Positions 9,730-18,041 are shown, counted from the first letter of the stretch. The stretch: DNA of 64,000 nucleotides from Halioglobus sp. (GCA_002699145.1 PABK01000052.1:31128-95127), one strand, 5' to 3'. The notes: generated by a model not told the origin, from the letters alone. Made by a program: numbers and translations.

Positions 9730-9843
9730 CGCATAACGTATTGATATATAAAGTATTATTAAGTGCGCGACTGCCGCCATTCTGCCTCACCGAGACTGCG
9801 CACACAAGCTCAATCACGCCACGATGACGTCAGGTTTGGCCCT

Positions 9844-10125
9844 TCAAGGCCAGAACGGATCAGCCATCCAGTCAGTAATAATTTCGAGAAGCTCTTCATC
9901 CAGGATAGCGACGGCATCGAACAGATCGAAACCGTATTCATTATCGTGCCGCCAAACGCCCAGGAAGAAGCGCAACATAATCGCTTTACCATGAGACGTG
10001 ACGCCCAGGACGAGATCGACATGTTCGGGGTCGTACTCGCATTTGAACGGGTCCCAGAGTTCGGCCAATTCAGGCATTCGCCGGATCATCTTAAAAAATC
10101 GAGTTTGTTCGTTGGATCTGGCCAT
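9844..10125 (-). CDS. Conserved-looking hypothetical protein
   Basis: 93 residues of uncertain function, with no signal peptide and no membrane segment. The C-terminal half is strongly acidic (FDLFDAVAILDEELLEIITDW). Coding character is good: balanced composition and a plausible globular pattern. It stands alone between the recombinases and the CoiA-like operon. I do not recognise a family. Confidence 0.55.
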   Translation of the reverse strand: MARSNEQTRFFKMIRRMPELAELWDPFKCEYDPEHVDLVLGVTSHGKAIMLRFFLGVWRHDNEYGFDLFDAVAILDEELLEIITDWMADPFWP

Positions 10126-10203
10126 TAACGTGGTTTCACTTGCGGGTTGTTAACCATAGGGCTTCCTGTTCCAAAGCCACTGCTTGTTTTTGCATTGTTT
10201 CCG

Positions 10204-10698
10204 TCAATGGGAAGAGTCCCTGGTCGGCGCCTCTTCCCACCGGATCTGTGCCGTGCCGCCCCCTTTCAATCGTCCCGCAGGTGACTTCCCGCCCGCGCCT
10301 TTCTCCAGGTGCTTGTAACGCGTGAAGTGAGGTTCTCCACTGGGCATAACGATGATGGTGCGCCAACCTTGCCCACATCCGTCATCACATTCAATGAACT
10401 GTAAAAGCGCGGTATATTCACCTTCCGCATCGGCGTTGAAATGGGTAAGCAAGGTACTGCTGGACCTGGCGGATTTCTTACTGAGATCGGCACTGCATCG
10501 CACCTGGGTCGGTAGGGAGAAATTGCTGAAGTGCTTGGTTTCGTTGTCCTCCAGCTCCAGGAAGGCAAGAAAATCGTTGTCGACCTGTTTGGTACAACTC
10601 AGGGTCCCCCCTGTCTTGTTGACGAATGTCACGTTCCCCGCCAGTACCATCGGCGAGAACAACATAAACAGTAAGGTAATCCTCAAGCGGTTGCGCAT
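10204..10698 (-). CDS. Secreted protein of unknown function
   Basis: 164 residues beginning with a clear signal peptide (MRNRLRITLLFMLFSPMVLA, cleavage expected after Ala20). The mature part starts GNVTFVNKTGGTLSC and looks like a beta-rich periplasmic domain. It contains four cysteines (near residues 35, 47, and two in ECDDGCGQG), which could make disulfides. It overlaps the preceding small gene by 16 bp and is the third gene of the operon led by the CoiA-like gene. No family is recognised. Confidence 0.6.
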   Translation of the reverse strand: MRNRLRITLLFMLFSPMVLAGNVTFVNKTGGTLSCTKQVDNDFLAFLELEDNETKHFSNFSLPTQVRCSADLSKKSARSSSTLLTHFNADAEGEYTALLQFIECDDGCGQGWRTIIVMPSGEPHFTRYKHLEKGAGGKSPAGRLKGGGTAQIRWEEAPTRDSSH

Positions 10699-11003
10699 AT
10701 CGGCTGACCCTGTTCAATGTGAGTCCACATCTCGCCCTGTGCCAGCTTGCGCAAGGTGACCACCGCATTGCGAGAATCTGACTCTGTCACCAAGAACTGA
10801 TTTTGCATGAACATTTCGGCTTCCAGGTGCTGGCGGCTTTGCGCGGGTAAATCATCGAACACCGTTCTATCACCTTGCCAATACGGAGGAAGTAGCGACG
10901 AACACTGCGTACAAGTATGCCTCAGTTCCCGCCGGCCTTGAACATTGCAACCAGGCTTCGATTTGGAGTGTACACACAGCGTTATCTTATGTTCGCGCCG
11001 CAT
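10683..11003 (-). CDS. Small hypothetical protein in the CoiA-like operon
   Basis: 106 residues from an ATG at 11003 that overlaps the 3' end of the CoiA-like gene. Translation further upstream in this frame would only shadow that gene. Cysteines in HTCTQCSSLL suggest a small metal-binding motif near residue 30. The centre is helix-rich. Overlaps on both sides favour a real, coupled gene, but the composition alone does not prove it. Confidence 0.45.
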   Translation of the reverse strand: MRREHKITLCVHSKSKPGCNVQGRRELRHTCTQCSSLLPPYWQGDRTVFDDLPAQSRQHLEAEMFMQNQFLVTESDSRNAVVTLRKLAQGEMWTHIEQGQPICATA

Positions 11004-11808
11004 ACAGGTGGGTATTGCAGTGGCTACATTTGTCCGTCGTGCCGCGCCATTGATGTCCACACGCGAGGCACTGATAGCCGCGCTTGGCCGCGGCTTTCTC
11101 TGACGGCTCCTGCTCAGCCAGCCTGGCCAGCGCGCGCTTCTCGGCCTCCTCTTTTGCAGCGTCATACCTGGGGTGGTAGACCCAGGATCGCCCCGTCGTG
11201 GAATGCTCGATACAGGTACGGAGGACATCGGTGTACCGCCCCGATTTTTCTTCAAGGAACACCGGGGCTGTGGCGGTCAGGTTCAGTTCAAGGACGCCGC
11301 AGCGCTTGATTTCGGGACGCCGAATCACCGTGGGTATCGCTCGTCCGGGGTACGTGCAGTAAATGACGAAGGGGACGTTTTTCACGTGTCCCAAAACATC
11401 GACCTCTACGCCCGAGAATGGGCTACCGACTTGCTGTGCTTCAAGCTCAAGCACCGACTCTCTGGCAATAACAAAGTCGAACCTGGTTGATCGATGGATA
11501 CCCTCGGTAGCGATTTCGGCAGTGTCGACGAACGCTGGCGTTCGCAGCCGTAACCCCTCGATCGCGAGTTGCCGGAACATCAGCCGAACGGACATGTACA
11601 GTGAATACTCGCACGTCCGAAGCGACCTGGAAGCCACGTGGCGACTACGATGTGCGAAGTGCCATTCGTTCACCTCTCCTTGCCGGGCGACCAGCGCAAC
11701 CCCGCACGAGGGACAGATACACCCGCAGCCGCCTCCCCGGGCTACACTGGCGACATCGACCAGGCGGCCGGAATCCTGGTGCAGCCCAAATGGAATCAGT
11801 GATTGCAT
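10987..11808 (-). CDS. CoiA-like protein with N-terminal zinc finger and nuclease-like domain
   Basis: 273 residues. The N-terminal CICPSCGVALVARQGEVNEW followed by HFAHRS is the hallmark of competence CoiA-family proteins: a Cys-x2-Cys finger and a histidine-containing turn. The central domain (FDFVIARESVLELEAQQ) carries acidic and Gln residues like the restriction-endonuclease-fold core of CoiA. A C-terminal zinc ribbon (CLACGHQW and CSHCNTH) is added. In Gram-positives CoiA acts in DNA uptake and recombination; its role on a conjugative element is unknown, perhaps processing incoming DNA. First gene of a three-gene operon. Confidence 0.75.
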   Translation of the reverse strand: MQSLIPFGLHQDSGRLVDVASVARGGGCGCICPSCGVALVARQGEVNEWHFAHRSRHVASRSLRTCEYSLYMSVRLMFRQLAIEGLRLRTPAFVDTAEIATEGIHRSTRFDFVIARESVLELEAQQVGSPFSGVEVDVLGHVKNVPFVIYCTYPGRAIPTVIRRPEIKRCGVLELNLTATAPVFLEEKSGRYTDVLRTCIEHSTTGRSWVYHPRYDAAKEEAEKRALARLAEQEPSEKAAAKRGYQCLACGHQWRGTTDKCSHCNTHLYAART

Positions 11809-11980
11809 ACTTTATAGTGCACGAGCCATTGGCGGATAGGCGGTATTGCCCGGGTTCGCGTGTGGCCAGCGCGGTCGTCAAGATTCTGGACGGTATCCTG
11901 CTTCGCGTTCGAACGGAATACCCATACCTACCCCGCAAACCCGTGCACCCGTGACATCGACGGATTTATGGGCTATATTT

Positions 11981-12013
11981 AACTATCACTAACACTGTTA
12001 GGAATAGATAGTT
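11981..12013. promoter_or_regulatory. Nested inverted repeats (operator) of the RES/Xre operon
   Basis: AACTATC (11981-11987) pairs with GATAGTT (12007-12013), enclosing a second palindrome CTAACACTGTTAG (11989-12001). It lies directly in front of the antitoxin start, a usual position for autorepression by the Xre-type antitoxin. Confidence 0.55.
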
Positions 12014-12014
12014 T

Positions 12015-12602
12015 ATGTTGACGGAAGCGGATCGCACAACACTGGCCGAGGCGGGGATCACCAACCTCGACCACCTGGCTTCTGCGGCCGCGGCCTTCCT
12101 GCGCGCGCACCCGGTTTACGCGGCCGCGCCGGTGACCAATGCCCTGTCCGTGGCTGAGGAGCACTACCTGCGCGGCGCCGGCGCGCGGGGTATTGGCGTC
12201 TGGTCCGAGGCGCAAGCGGCGGACAATGTGGCGATCATCGCTGGGGAGTTCGCCCAGATGGTCACCACGGCCCTCACGCAGAAGGCGGCGGCCGAGCGAC
12301 TGGGCGTCAGCACCAGCCGTGTCCGCCAGAAGCTCGAAGCAGGCGAACTGTACGCCGTCCGTGCCACCGGTGGACGGGTGTGCCCACGCTTCCAGTTCGG
12401 TCCCAATGGCACGCTACCCGGGCTGGAAGTCGTCCTGCGGGCCCTGCGCCCCGAGGCACATCCGGTGGCGGTGCAGCGCTTTTTCATGGACACCCACCCG
12501 GACCTCGCATCAGACACGCTGGGCCGCACCCTGAGTCCCCATGAGTGGCTGCTGACCGGCCACCCACCCGCGGCGGTCGTGGACTTGGCCCGCGAGGTCT
12601 GA
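12015..12602 (+). CDS. Xre/MbcA/ParS-type antitoxin of a RES system
   Basis: 195 residues. A helix-turn-helix (TQKAAAERLGVSTSRVRQKL) lies about residues 95-114. The C-terminal segment LSPHEWLLTGHPPAAVVDLA matches the DUF2384 toxin-binding region of Xre/ParS antitoxins. It should neutralise the RES toxin encoded next and repress the operon. Its TGA shares one base with the toxin ATG. The N-terminal 80 residues are longer than in minimal family members. Confidence 0.8.
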   Translation: MLTEADRTTLAEAGITNLDHLASAAAAFLRAHPVYAAAPVTNALSVAEEHYLRGAGARGIGVWSEAQAADNVAIIAGEFAQMVTTALTQKAAAERLGVSTSRVRQKLEAGELYAVRATGGRVCPRFQFGPNGTLPGLEVVLRALRPEAHPVAVQRFFMDTHPDLASDTLGRTLSPHEWLLTGHPPAAVVDLAREV

Positions 12603-13246
12603 TGGGCAAATTCCCGGAACCACCGGGCGTTGAGGTCCTGCGGTCGATCGAGCCTGTCCTGCACCGCCTGGCGGCGGGTACCCTCGTAAGCCGCCTGTAC
12701 TTCGTCGGCGGTGAGCATCCGACGTCCTGGGACACCTTTCGCCATGTCGGCCCCACCACCAGCCGTTTCGATCACCACCTGCCGGACGGGCAAGGCAGCG
12801 CGCAGCAACAGGACCGCGGCATCATGTACCTGGCCACCGGCCCCGAGGCGATCCCGACCTGTTTGGCCGAGGTATTCCAGGCCACGCGCCTGATTGATCG
12901 GCATGCCAGGGACCCGGTGCTGACCGGCTTTGCACTGGCGGACGACCTCGCCCTCCTCGACTTAAGCGGTCCCTTCGCCACTGCGATCGGTGCTTCTATG
13001 GCCGTGCACTCTGGGCCCCGGCCGCGTGCTCGGCGCTGGGCGCAGCAATTGTACGATGCCTACCCGACGATCGACGGCCTGCTGTACTGCGCCTCGATGT
13101 ACGCCAACGCGCCGGCCATCGCCCTGTTTGAACGCGGTGCACGCGCGATCCCCGAACGTCCGGTCTTTCACCGCGAGTTGCGCGACGCCGTTATGGCAAA
13201 CATCCTTACCGAAACCGCCCGGGTCATCGGCTATCAGGTAGTTTGA
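12602..13246 (+). CDS. RES-domain toxin (NAD+-degrading)
   Basis: 214 residues from ATG 12602. RES-family toxins degrade NAD+. The conserved residues are seen in order: Arg in the FRHVGPTTSRFDHH region, Glu in CLAEVFQ and Ser in YCASMYANAPAIALFERG. Length is typical. The gene is coupled to the antitoxin by a TGATG overlap. The pair would act as an addiction or abortive-infection module of the element. Confidence 0.82.
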   Translation: MGKFPEPPGVEVLRSIEPVLHRLAAGTLVSRLYFVGGEHPTSWDTFRHVGPTTSRFDHHLPDGQGSAQQQDRGIMYLATGPEAIPTCLAEVFQATRLIDRHARDPVLTGFALADDLALLDLSGPFATAIGASMAVHSGPRPRARRWAQQLYDAYPTIDGLLYCASMYANAPAIALFERGARAIPERPVFHRELRDAVMANILTETARVIGYQVV

Positions 13247-13275
13247 GCGCCGGCGAGCCGCGTGTCGCGCGCGGA

Positions 13276-14154
13276 TCACACCCCCTCCCCCGCCAGGATA
13301 AAGGCGCGGGCTTTATACGCTTGGTTCACAGCTCCGAGGAAAGCTTCCGCTTCCGCGTGGATGAAGCGTGACCATCCCTGCAGGTAGGCGGCGCTGTTCT
13401 GGATGCTCGCCTGGCTATCCACCTCACAATCGTGGCACAACATCGCCGCGGTGATCTCCGCGACCAGTTCTTCCCTTGAGTACTCGTCTTTGCTCTCGAA
13501 GCGTCCGGCATCGGCGGCGAATCGGCATAGTCGGTGTGGGTGGCCGGTACTGTGGGCCAGTTCGTGAAAGTAGGTGCTGTAAAACTCGTCGGTTGAGACC
13601 ACTTCCTCGACGGAGGGCATGTATACCCGGTCCAGGGCAGGCGCATAAGCCGGCGCACCGTGACTGACGCTGATCTGTTCACGGGCGAGGTAGCGTGTAG
13701 CGATGTGTTCGGCGCCACTCACTCGTACCGATTTCCCTGTAGCCGACTGTGGTATGGACACCATCTGTACGTCCCTGACCAGGTCTAGGTTGAACACAAA
13801 ACTATGCCGTATCACGAAACGCGCTTGTTCAGTGTCCTCGCTATCGCTTGCATCCAGGCGCTTGTAGAAGATGATCGGTACCCCCTTCCCTTTCGCCTCG
13901 GTAAGTTGGCCGCCGGCCTGCTGGATCTGCCTGAAGGTAGCCCAGTAGGGGCTCTTATAGTCCTCGGTATTGGCGACGATCGCGGTAATGAACTGATTGA
14001 TCCCTTGGTAGGCCTTGCCACTGAATGCATTGGACTGTGCCCTGATCAGGCATGGGTTGTGCCAGATGAGATCTCCCGCACTCATATGGGCTTTCAGGGT
14101 TTCAATGACTTTTTGTAGACTCTTGTGCATGCTGTTGTCCTCGCGGTAGCTCAT
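13276..14154 (-). CDS. ArdC-like antirestriction protein (ssDNA-binding plus metalloprotease domains)
   Basis: 292 residues. The N-terminal part (about 10-110, with DLIWHNPCL and the ...GINQFI segment) matches the ssDNA-binding domain of ArdC, and the C-terminal domain has the zinc-protease motif FHELAHSTGH (HELAH at residues 197-201). ArdC proteins of conjugative elements protect entering DNA from host restriction. I chose ATG 14154, but ATG 14130 (GAGGA eight bases upstream) is a reasonable alternative. A long leader shared with the ParB-like gene at 18764-20626 precedes it. Confidence 0.82.
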   Translation of the reverse strand: MSYREDNSMHKSLQKVIETLKAHMSAGDLIWHNPCLIRAQSNAFSGKAYQGINQFITAIVANTEDYKSPYWATFRQIQQAGGQLTEAKGKGVPIIFYKRLDASDSEDTEQARFVIRHSFVFNLDLVRDVQMVSIPQSATGKSVRVSGAEHIATRYLAREQISVSHGAPAYAPALDRVYMPSVEEVVSTDEFYSTYFHELAHSTGHPHRLCRFAADAGRFESKDEYSREELVAEITAAMLCHDCEVDSQASIQNSAAYLQGWSRFIHAEAEAFLGAVNQAYKARAFILAGEGV

Positions 14155-14340
14155 GTGATCGCCCTCTGGGGGCGAAGGCCCGGGACAGCTCGCCCGGCGA
14201 GCGACCCGCTGGCTTGGCCGTGTCCGGGCAGGGGGAGCCACCCGGCCTGCAAGGCGAGAGCAACGCGCACAACTGAAGGCCGGGGGATGCCTGGACCAAG
14301 GCCAAACAGCGGCTAGGATGAGCCTCTCCCCAGAGGGAGA
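14155..14340 (-). promoter_or_regulatory. Structured 5' leader, copy 1 (ArdC-like gene)
   Basis: About 185 nt of noncoding DNA whose minus strand would form the leader of the ArdC-like mRNA. It matches, block by block, the leader at 20640-20850. On the plus strand the shared blocks are GGCAGGGGGA, CCCGGCCTGCA, CGGGGGATGCCTGGA, GCGGCTAGG and CCCCAGAGGGA. TCCGGGCA and TGCCTGGA can pair (one G-U), closing a roughly 80-nt stem-loop. The spacers differ, so the blocks look selected. Confidence 0.55.
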
Positions 14341-14416
14341 TATCTGGAATTCAGGTCAGGACGCAAGGCAATGACCGTAGAGCAACAACAGGGTAGTTAT
14401 CGCCAGGAAGGCTTGC

Positions 14417-14770
14417 TTGGCTAGGCGCACACTTACCTGGCAGGAGCAGACCTATCGCCTGGTTAGGAGTACCTGGCATTTCTGGGGCCAGGCCCGGCTT
14501 ATCCAGCTACCCGGCGATGACAGTGACATTCGGATGACACCGGACGAGGCCCAGTTTGTTCAGTTCGCAATGGCCGCCGGCTTTGAGCCCGAGGCGGGTA
14601 AAGACGACAGCGAGATGTCTGCCGCCTGCCAAGTCTATCTTGCAGAAAGCGGCCACCAGGTCTGGACTGTCAGTGAAGCCTTGCAACTGGTTCGTGACGA
14701 TGTCGATAAAGCACTTACGGCGCGCCTCATGGACCAACTGATCCACTGGTTTTTCCTGGAGCCGTTTTAG
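14417..14770 (+). CDS. Hypothetical protein, possible frameshifted start
   Basis: 117 residues from a TTG start. The protein contains RSTWHFWGQARLIQ and an acidic middle (DDSDIRMTPDEAQF) and ends FFLEPF; no family is recognised. An ATG at 14371 opens a different frame for 17 codons and stops at 14422-14424, overlapping this TTG. The pair could be a leader peptide with coupling, or one gene with a frameshift near 14417-14424. Confidence 0.5.
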   Translation: MARRTLTWQEQTYRLVRSTWHFWGQARLIQLPGDDSDIRMTPDEAQFVQFAMAAGFEPEAGKDDSEMSAACQVYLAESGHQVWTVSEALQLVRDDVDKALTARLMDQLIHWFFLEPF

Positions 14771-14838
14771 CACAAGCGATTAACCCTTTTCGCTACCGGC
14801 TATTACCACTCGCTTGTCGATAGCACCCAAGCCGAACT

Positions 14839-15711
14839 CTAGTTTTTCCAGGGTAACGCCCGATAGAAGTGTCTTGCGATGTCAAACGCCTCTTCGAACG
14901 GTGGCAATGCGCCTTCTACTTCCGACGTCAGGGTATAGTAGTCGCGTTCAGCTCGAGCACGCAGTTCCTCATCGTCCATGGCGTCTTGTGTGGGGTCCAG
15001 GCCACGCGCCCGGGATTTGACGATCAGGCTGTCCAGTATTGCGCCCTGCTCTACCTCGTCCAGCGGCTCGCACTGTTCGAGCAGCAGGTGTAAATCGAAA
15101 ATGTCCTGTCGCCGTGTTCGATTGCGGGAGGCCTGCTGCAACAGGGCCCGGAATTTTTCCGCAACAAGATCGGTAAACGAGTACACCTGCAGCTCGCCAT
15201 CGTCGCCCATGCTCACATTGTCTACATTGGGGAGCGCTTCATTCAGGCTGTAATCGATGGCGATCGTTGTCGGCGACCGGCCTGCCAGTAATCGCTGATG
15301 TTTGGCAGTACCCTTGTAGGCATGCCCTATTCTCAACTTCAACGAAGGATAGGAGGCATCTGTCAGGTGTCTCGGTTGTACTTCCCAGCTTTGTACCCGG
15401 CAATCCAGGTCGTATTCTAGTTTCTCTACTTCATAGGCGAGGCTTGCATCAATGACGTTGACGACCTGTTCCGGCTCCAGACCGGCGCCTATCGTCAACG
15501 GTGTTGAGAAGTCGATATCGCGGGTAAACCTGTGGCTTTGATACCTGACGGCCAGAAGTATGCCGCCTTTGAGCACCATGTTGGCCTGCAGTTGTTCCTC
15601 GCCGGCGATCGCCGCCAGCACCGTATGCACCGCCTGGCGGAATTCGAGGCTCGATTCATCGCCCGCCTGCGCCACCCAGTCCCCAAGGCGGCACTCTTCG
15701 AGAGGTTTCAT
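14839..15711 (-). CDS. abiEii: AbiEii-type nucleotidyltransferase toxin
   Basis: 290 residues. The nucleotidyltransferase signature is seen as LKGGILLAVRYQSHRFTRD, leading to the metal-binding D-x-D (DID, residues 65-67); a helical domain follows. AbiEii toxins block growth by transferring nucleotides to tRNA, giving abortive infection. The start lies 6 bp after the antitoxin stop with AAGGG upstream, so the genes form a bicistronic toxin-antitoxin operon. Confidence 0.9.
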   Translation of the reverse strand: MKPLEECRLGDWVAQAGDESSLEFRQAVHTVLAAIAGEEQLQANMVLKGGILLAVRYQSHRFTRDIDFSTPLTIGAGLEPEQVVNVIDASLAYEVEKLEYDLDCRVQSWEVQPRHLTDASYPSLKLRIGHAYKGTAKHQRLLAGRSPTTIAIDYSLNEALPNVDNVSMGDDGELQVYSFTDLVAEKFRALLQQASRNRTRRQDIFDLHLLLEQCEPLDEVEQGAILDSLIVKSRARGLDPTQDAMDDEELRARAERDYYTLTSEVEGALPPFEEAFDIARHFYRALPWKN

Positions 15712-15717
15712 CGACCC

Positions 15718-16611
15718 TTACTCGAATGTGTTGATGGATAAACACCACTTGTCTGACCACTGTGGAATATATTCTGCCGTGGCATCAAGCTTTCTGGAGC
15801 CCCCTCGTTGTGCGTACTGTGCCCAACTGTCGATGACCTCGTTGGACAATGCAAGGCGTTCCTCGAGGATATACCCCGCCCTCACCTTATCAATAGGCTG
15901 GCCATGCTGGGTGATTTCATCGGTGATCAGCCTGAGGTATTTCTCCGCGTTGCCCTCGTAGACCTCCAGCACATGTCTGATGCCCCCGCACAGGTCCGGA
16001 TTTCTGAGCATGTCGAGGAACGTCCGACCGATAGTCGATACCCGCAGATGCCTGTCCCGCACATTCTTGTAGGCGCCCATGTGCTTTGAATGGTAGCGGT
16101 GCACTTCGGTTTTACCGATTCGCTTGAAGGCCGTGCGAACCAGACGCGGCATACCGTTATCCAGGTAGGTTTGCTGGTCCTCCCCCAGGTCCGCTGCCAT
16201 CAGGTCATTGGCGAACTGTTTCCACTCTTGGGGGCTGGGGGAAGAAAGATACAGGGTCGTCGGTATGCGATTGGTCAGGCCGTGGTATGCCATGGCACTT
16301 AAGTGCGACAGGTAACAGAACGGGTCTATGACACAGGCGACCTCATCTGCCTCCCAGTCTTTGCGGCCCAGCAGGGAATACACGGAGCTCGGTAACTGAC
16401 GGGGGGAACTCAGAACCCCCTCTTCCTCTAGCTGACGCAGGGACTTGGTGAAGTCCTGCTGTTCGGCAACTTCTTTCTTGAGCCCAAGGGCTTCACCGGC
16501 ATACCGCTTCTCTTTATAGAGATTGAAAATGACCAACCCTAACTGGTACCGGGTGATGACCGGGGTATTTAGTTCGCCCAATGACAATGTGATGGCTTTG
16601 ATTAACTTCAA
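15718..16611 (-). CDS. abiEi: AbiEi-type antitoxin/autorepressor
   Basis: 297 residues. The N-terminal winged-helix region (about 15-75, with ITRYQLGLVIFNLY and LRQLEEEGVLSSP) should bind DNA. The middle, YLSHLSAMAYHGLTNRIP, is characteristic of AbiEi-family transcriptional regulators. The protein both counteracts AbiEii and represses the operon. The large palindrome starting 4 bp upstream of the ATG is the obvious operator candidate. Confidence 0.88.
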   Translation of the reverse strand: MKLIKAITLSLGELNTPVITRYQLGLVIFNLYKEKRYAGEALGLKKEVAEQQDFTKSLRQLEEEGVLSSPRQLPSSVYSLLGRKDWEADEVACVIDPFCYLSHLSAMAYHGLTNRIPTTLYLSSPSPQEWKQFANDLMAADLGEDQQTYLDNGMPRLVRTAFKRIGKTEVHRYHSKHMGAYKNVRDRHLRVSTIGRTFLDMLRNPDLCGGIRHVLEVYEGNAEKYLRLITDEITQHGQPIDKVRAGYILEERLALSNEVIDSWAQYAQRGGSRKLDATAEYIPQWSDKWCLSINTFE

Positions 16612-16614
16612 GTG

Positions 16615-16657
16615 ACCTTCCCCGGTATATGTCCTTAGGACATATACCGGGGAAGGT
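16615..16657. promoter_or_regulatory. Large palindrome at the abiE operon start
   Basis: A perfect inverted repeat with 20-bp arms and a TTA centre. The arms begin ACCTTCCCCGG and end at the central GTCC-TTA-GGAC. It lies 4 bp upstream of the abiEi ATG. AbiEi proteins are known to bind inverted repeats in their promoter. The length and perfection also permit a strong RNA hairpin in the leader. Confidence 0.7.
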
Positions 16658-16727
16658 TAATTAAGTCAACTCTTTTTTGTCTTGTATTCAGGTACCATCG
16701 GCGCTGCATGTTGAACGTTTCTAAAGT

Positions 16728-16770
16728 GCATACTATAATAAGCGTCCGTAGGACGCTTATTATAGTATGC
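16728..16770. promoter_or_regulatory. Second large palindrome upstream of abiE
   Basis: Another perfect inverted repeat with 20-bp arms and a 3-bp centre. The arms start GCATACTATAATAAGC and meet at GTCC-GTA-GGAC. It shares the central GTCC-nTA-GGAC with the palindrome 70 bp nearer to abiEi but has otherwise unrelated arms. It may be a second AbiEi site, or a terminator-like hairpin between divergent units. Confidence 0.6.
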
Positions 16771-17014
16771 AGTATCCTTTTATATCTGCGCTCTTTTAAC
16801 TACAGGCCCCACAGGTCTCGGCACATTCCAGGCCCCCGGGCATGTAACCACGCGTGCTCACCGTCGCTTTAGGGACTGATGCCCTCCCGAGCAACCAGCC
16901 GCCGCGCAAGACGGTAGCGACGCCACCGGCACCATGCTCACGCCAGCCCCCTGGCGGTAACAAACCTGAACTATTTTTCAGTCCCATAAAGGACTAGGCT
17001 GGAACGACTTGGTC

Positions 17015-17132
17015 GCCACGTTGCGTGGCATTAAGTCGCGGGGACACCCCGCATCTCACGCCGGGACACCCGGCACGATGGCCTGTAAAGGCCGTCGAAT
17101 GTTCACACCCGTCGGGTAGCCTACCCGACGGG
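17015..17132 (+). promoter_or_regulatory. Array of triloop hairpins in a leader
   Basis: Four perfect short stem-loops, each with a 3-nt loop, stand in a row before the gene at 17168: GCCACG-TTG-CGTGGC (17015-17029), GCGGGG-ACA-CCCCGC (17038-17052), GCCGGG-ACA-CCCGGC (17060-17074) and an 11-bp stem CCCGTCGGGTA with loop GCC (17108-17132). The DNA from 16771 to 17014 has no convincing gene. The same arrangement recurs at 29190-29307. Likely a structured mRNA leader or protein-binding array. Confidence 0.6.
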
Positions 17133-17167
17133 GATGCTATTCGACGTTTCACCGGCAGGAGAAACCT

Positions 17168-17518
17168 ATGAATAGCATTACGAACGTGGTCACAGTGGCC
17201 TATGGCCTGGATGACGAGCCCGAGTCGCAGTTTCGGTGCCCGGTGGTGGTCGAGCCCAGGTTACTGAAGGTGCTGCAGGGGACCACCCTGCGTGTGGAGC
17301 AACTGGTCAGCGAAGCGGCCAGTGCGATCGAACTGGTAGGTCGTTTCGAAGGCGCGTCACGGTATGTGGATTTTGCGCCCCGGATTGACCTGCCGGCGGG
17401 CGAGATTCCCATCGCCCTACGGGTCCAGCTCATCCGGGGTCGCCTGGGCAAGGTCGCCCGCATCGACTTTTCCGACACGGCACGCTGGGGACATCGGCGG
17501 CGATCGATAGGGGCTTGA
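17168..17518 (+). CDS. Small ICE-associated hypothetical protein
   Basis: 116 residues, soluble, with no known domain. It begins MNSITNVVTVAYGLDD and contains alternating strands and turns (RVQLIRGRLGKVARIDF). The start ATG has a good ribosome site (CAGGAGA). It is flanked by the hairpin-rich leader and by a strong terminator, so it is a monocistronic unit. Its position among maintenance genes suggests an element-specific function not known to me. Confidence 0.65.
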   Translation: MNSITNVVTVAYGLDDEPESQFRCPVVVEPRLLKVLQGTTLRVEQLVSEAASAIELVGRFEGASRYVDFAPRIDLPAGEIPIALRVQLIRGRLGKVARIDFSDTARWGHRRRSIGA

Positions 17519-17560
17519 ACGTCGTTGGAGACCCTTCACACAGGCACATCACCACTGGTC

Positions 17561-17586
17561 AGGAACCCTTCGGGGTTCCTTTTTTT
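17561..17586 (+). terminator. Rho-independent terminator
   Basis: AGGAACCC-TTCG-GGGTTCCT followed by six T. An 8-bp stem with a UUCG tetraloop, 42 bp after the stop of the preceding small gene. Confidence 0.9.
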
Positions 17587-17690
17587 CAGGGCCATCCACG
17601 ACGGGACAGGTAAGGTATCTTACCTTGAAGCGCCCTCCCCCACGTGTAGTCTAGAAGCTGCTTGGTGGCTACTGACAGTAGCATTGAGTG

Positions 17691-17738
17691 GCAGGGATAC
17701 CCTGCATCTTTCCCCATTCGGGTTTCGGCCCGATGGGG
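17691..17738 (+). promoter_or_regulatory. Hairpin leader before small ICE protein
   Basis: GCAGGG-ATA-CCCTGC (17691-17705) is another triloop hairpin. It is followed by arms CCCCAT (17712-17717) and ATGGGG (17733-17738) enclosing CGGG/CCCG. Both lie in the leader of the gene starting at 17781. Confidence 0.5.
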
Positions 17739-17780
17739 GCGAAGCCTGCATGGATTTAATTGACGTTAAGGAGATTGACC

Positions 17781-17972
17781 ATGTCGAAGTATCTGAACGT
17801 GTTTGTACAGGAGCAGTTCGAGTCCAATGGCGAGCAGAAGAGCAACTACACGAAAGTGGGCGTTGCCTTTCCGCACGACAAGGGCGACGGGTTCAACCTG
17901 AAAATCACACCCGGGATCTCGGTCTCGGGTGACCTGGTGGTATTCCCGCCCAAGGACAACGAGAGCAGCTAG
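17781..17972 (+). CDS. Small conserved-looking ICE protein
   Basis: 63 residues starting MSKYLNVFVQEQFESNG; the ATG at 17781 is preceded by AAGGAGA. Predicted to be beta-rich and soluble (VGVAFPHDKGDGFNLKI, then SGDLVVFPP). It forms its own unit with a hairpin leader and a downstream stem-loop. The size and composition suggest a small DNA- or RNA-related accessory protein of the element; the function is unknown. Confidence 0.7.
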   Translation: MSKYLNVFVQEQFESNGEQKSNYTKVGVAFPHDKGDGFNLKITPGISVSGDLVVFPPKDNESS

Positions 17973-17982
17973 GCTTCGCACG

Positions 17983-18011
17983 AAACTCCCGGACTAAACA
18001 CCCGGGAGTTT
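17983..18011 (+). terminator. Stem-loop after small ICE gene, probable terminator
   Basis: AAACTCCCGG (17983-17992) pairs with CCGGGAGTTT (18002-18011) around a 9-nt loop. The T tract is short, so termination may be weak. Confidence 0.6.
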
Positions 18012-18041
18012 CCATTGACAGTTTTCGCCGCAAGGCATCAC

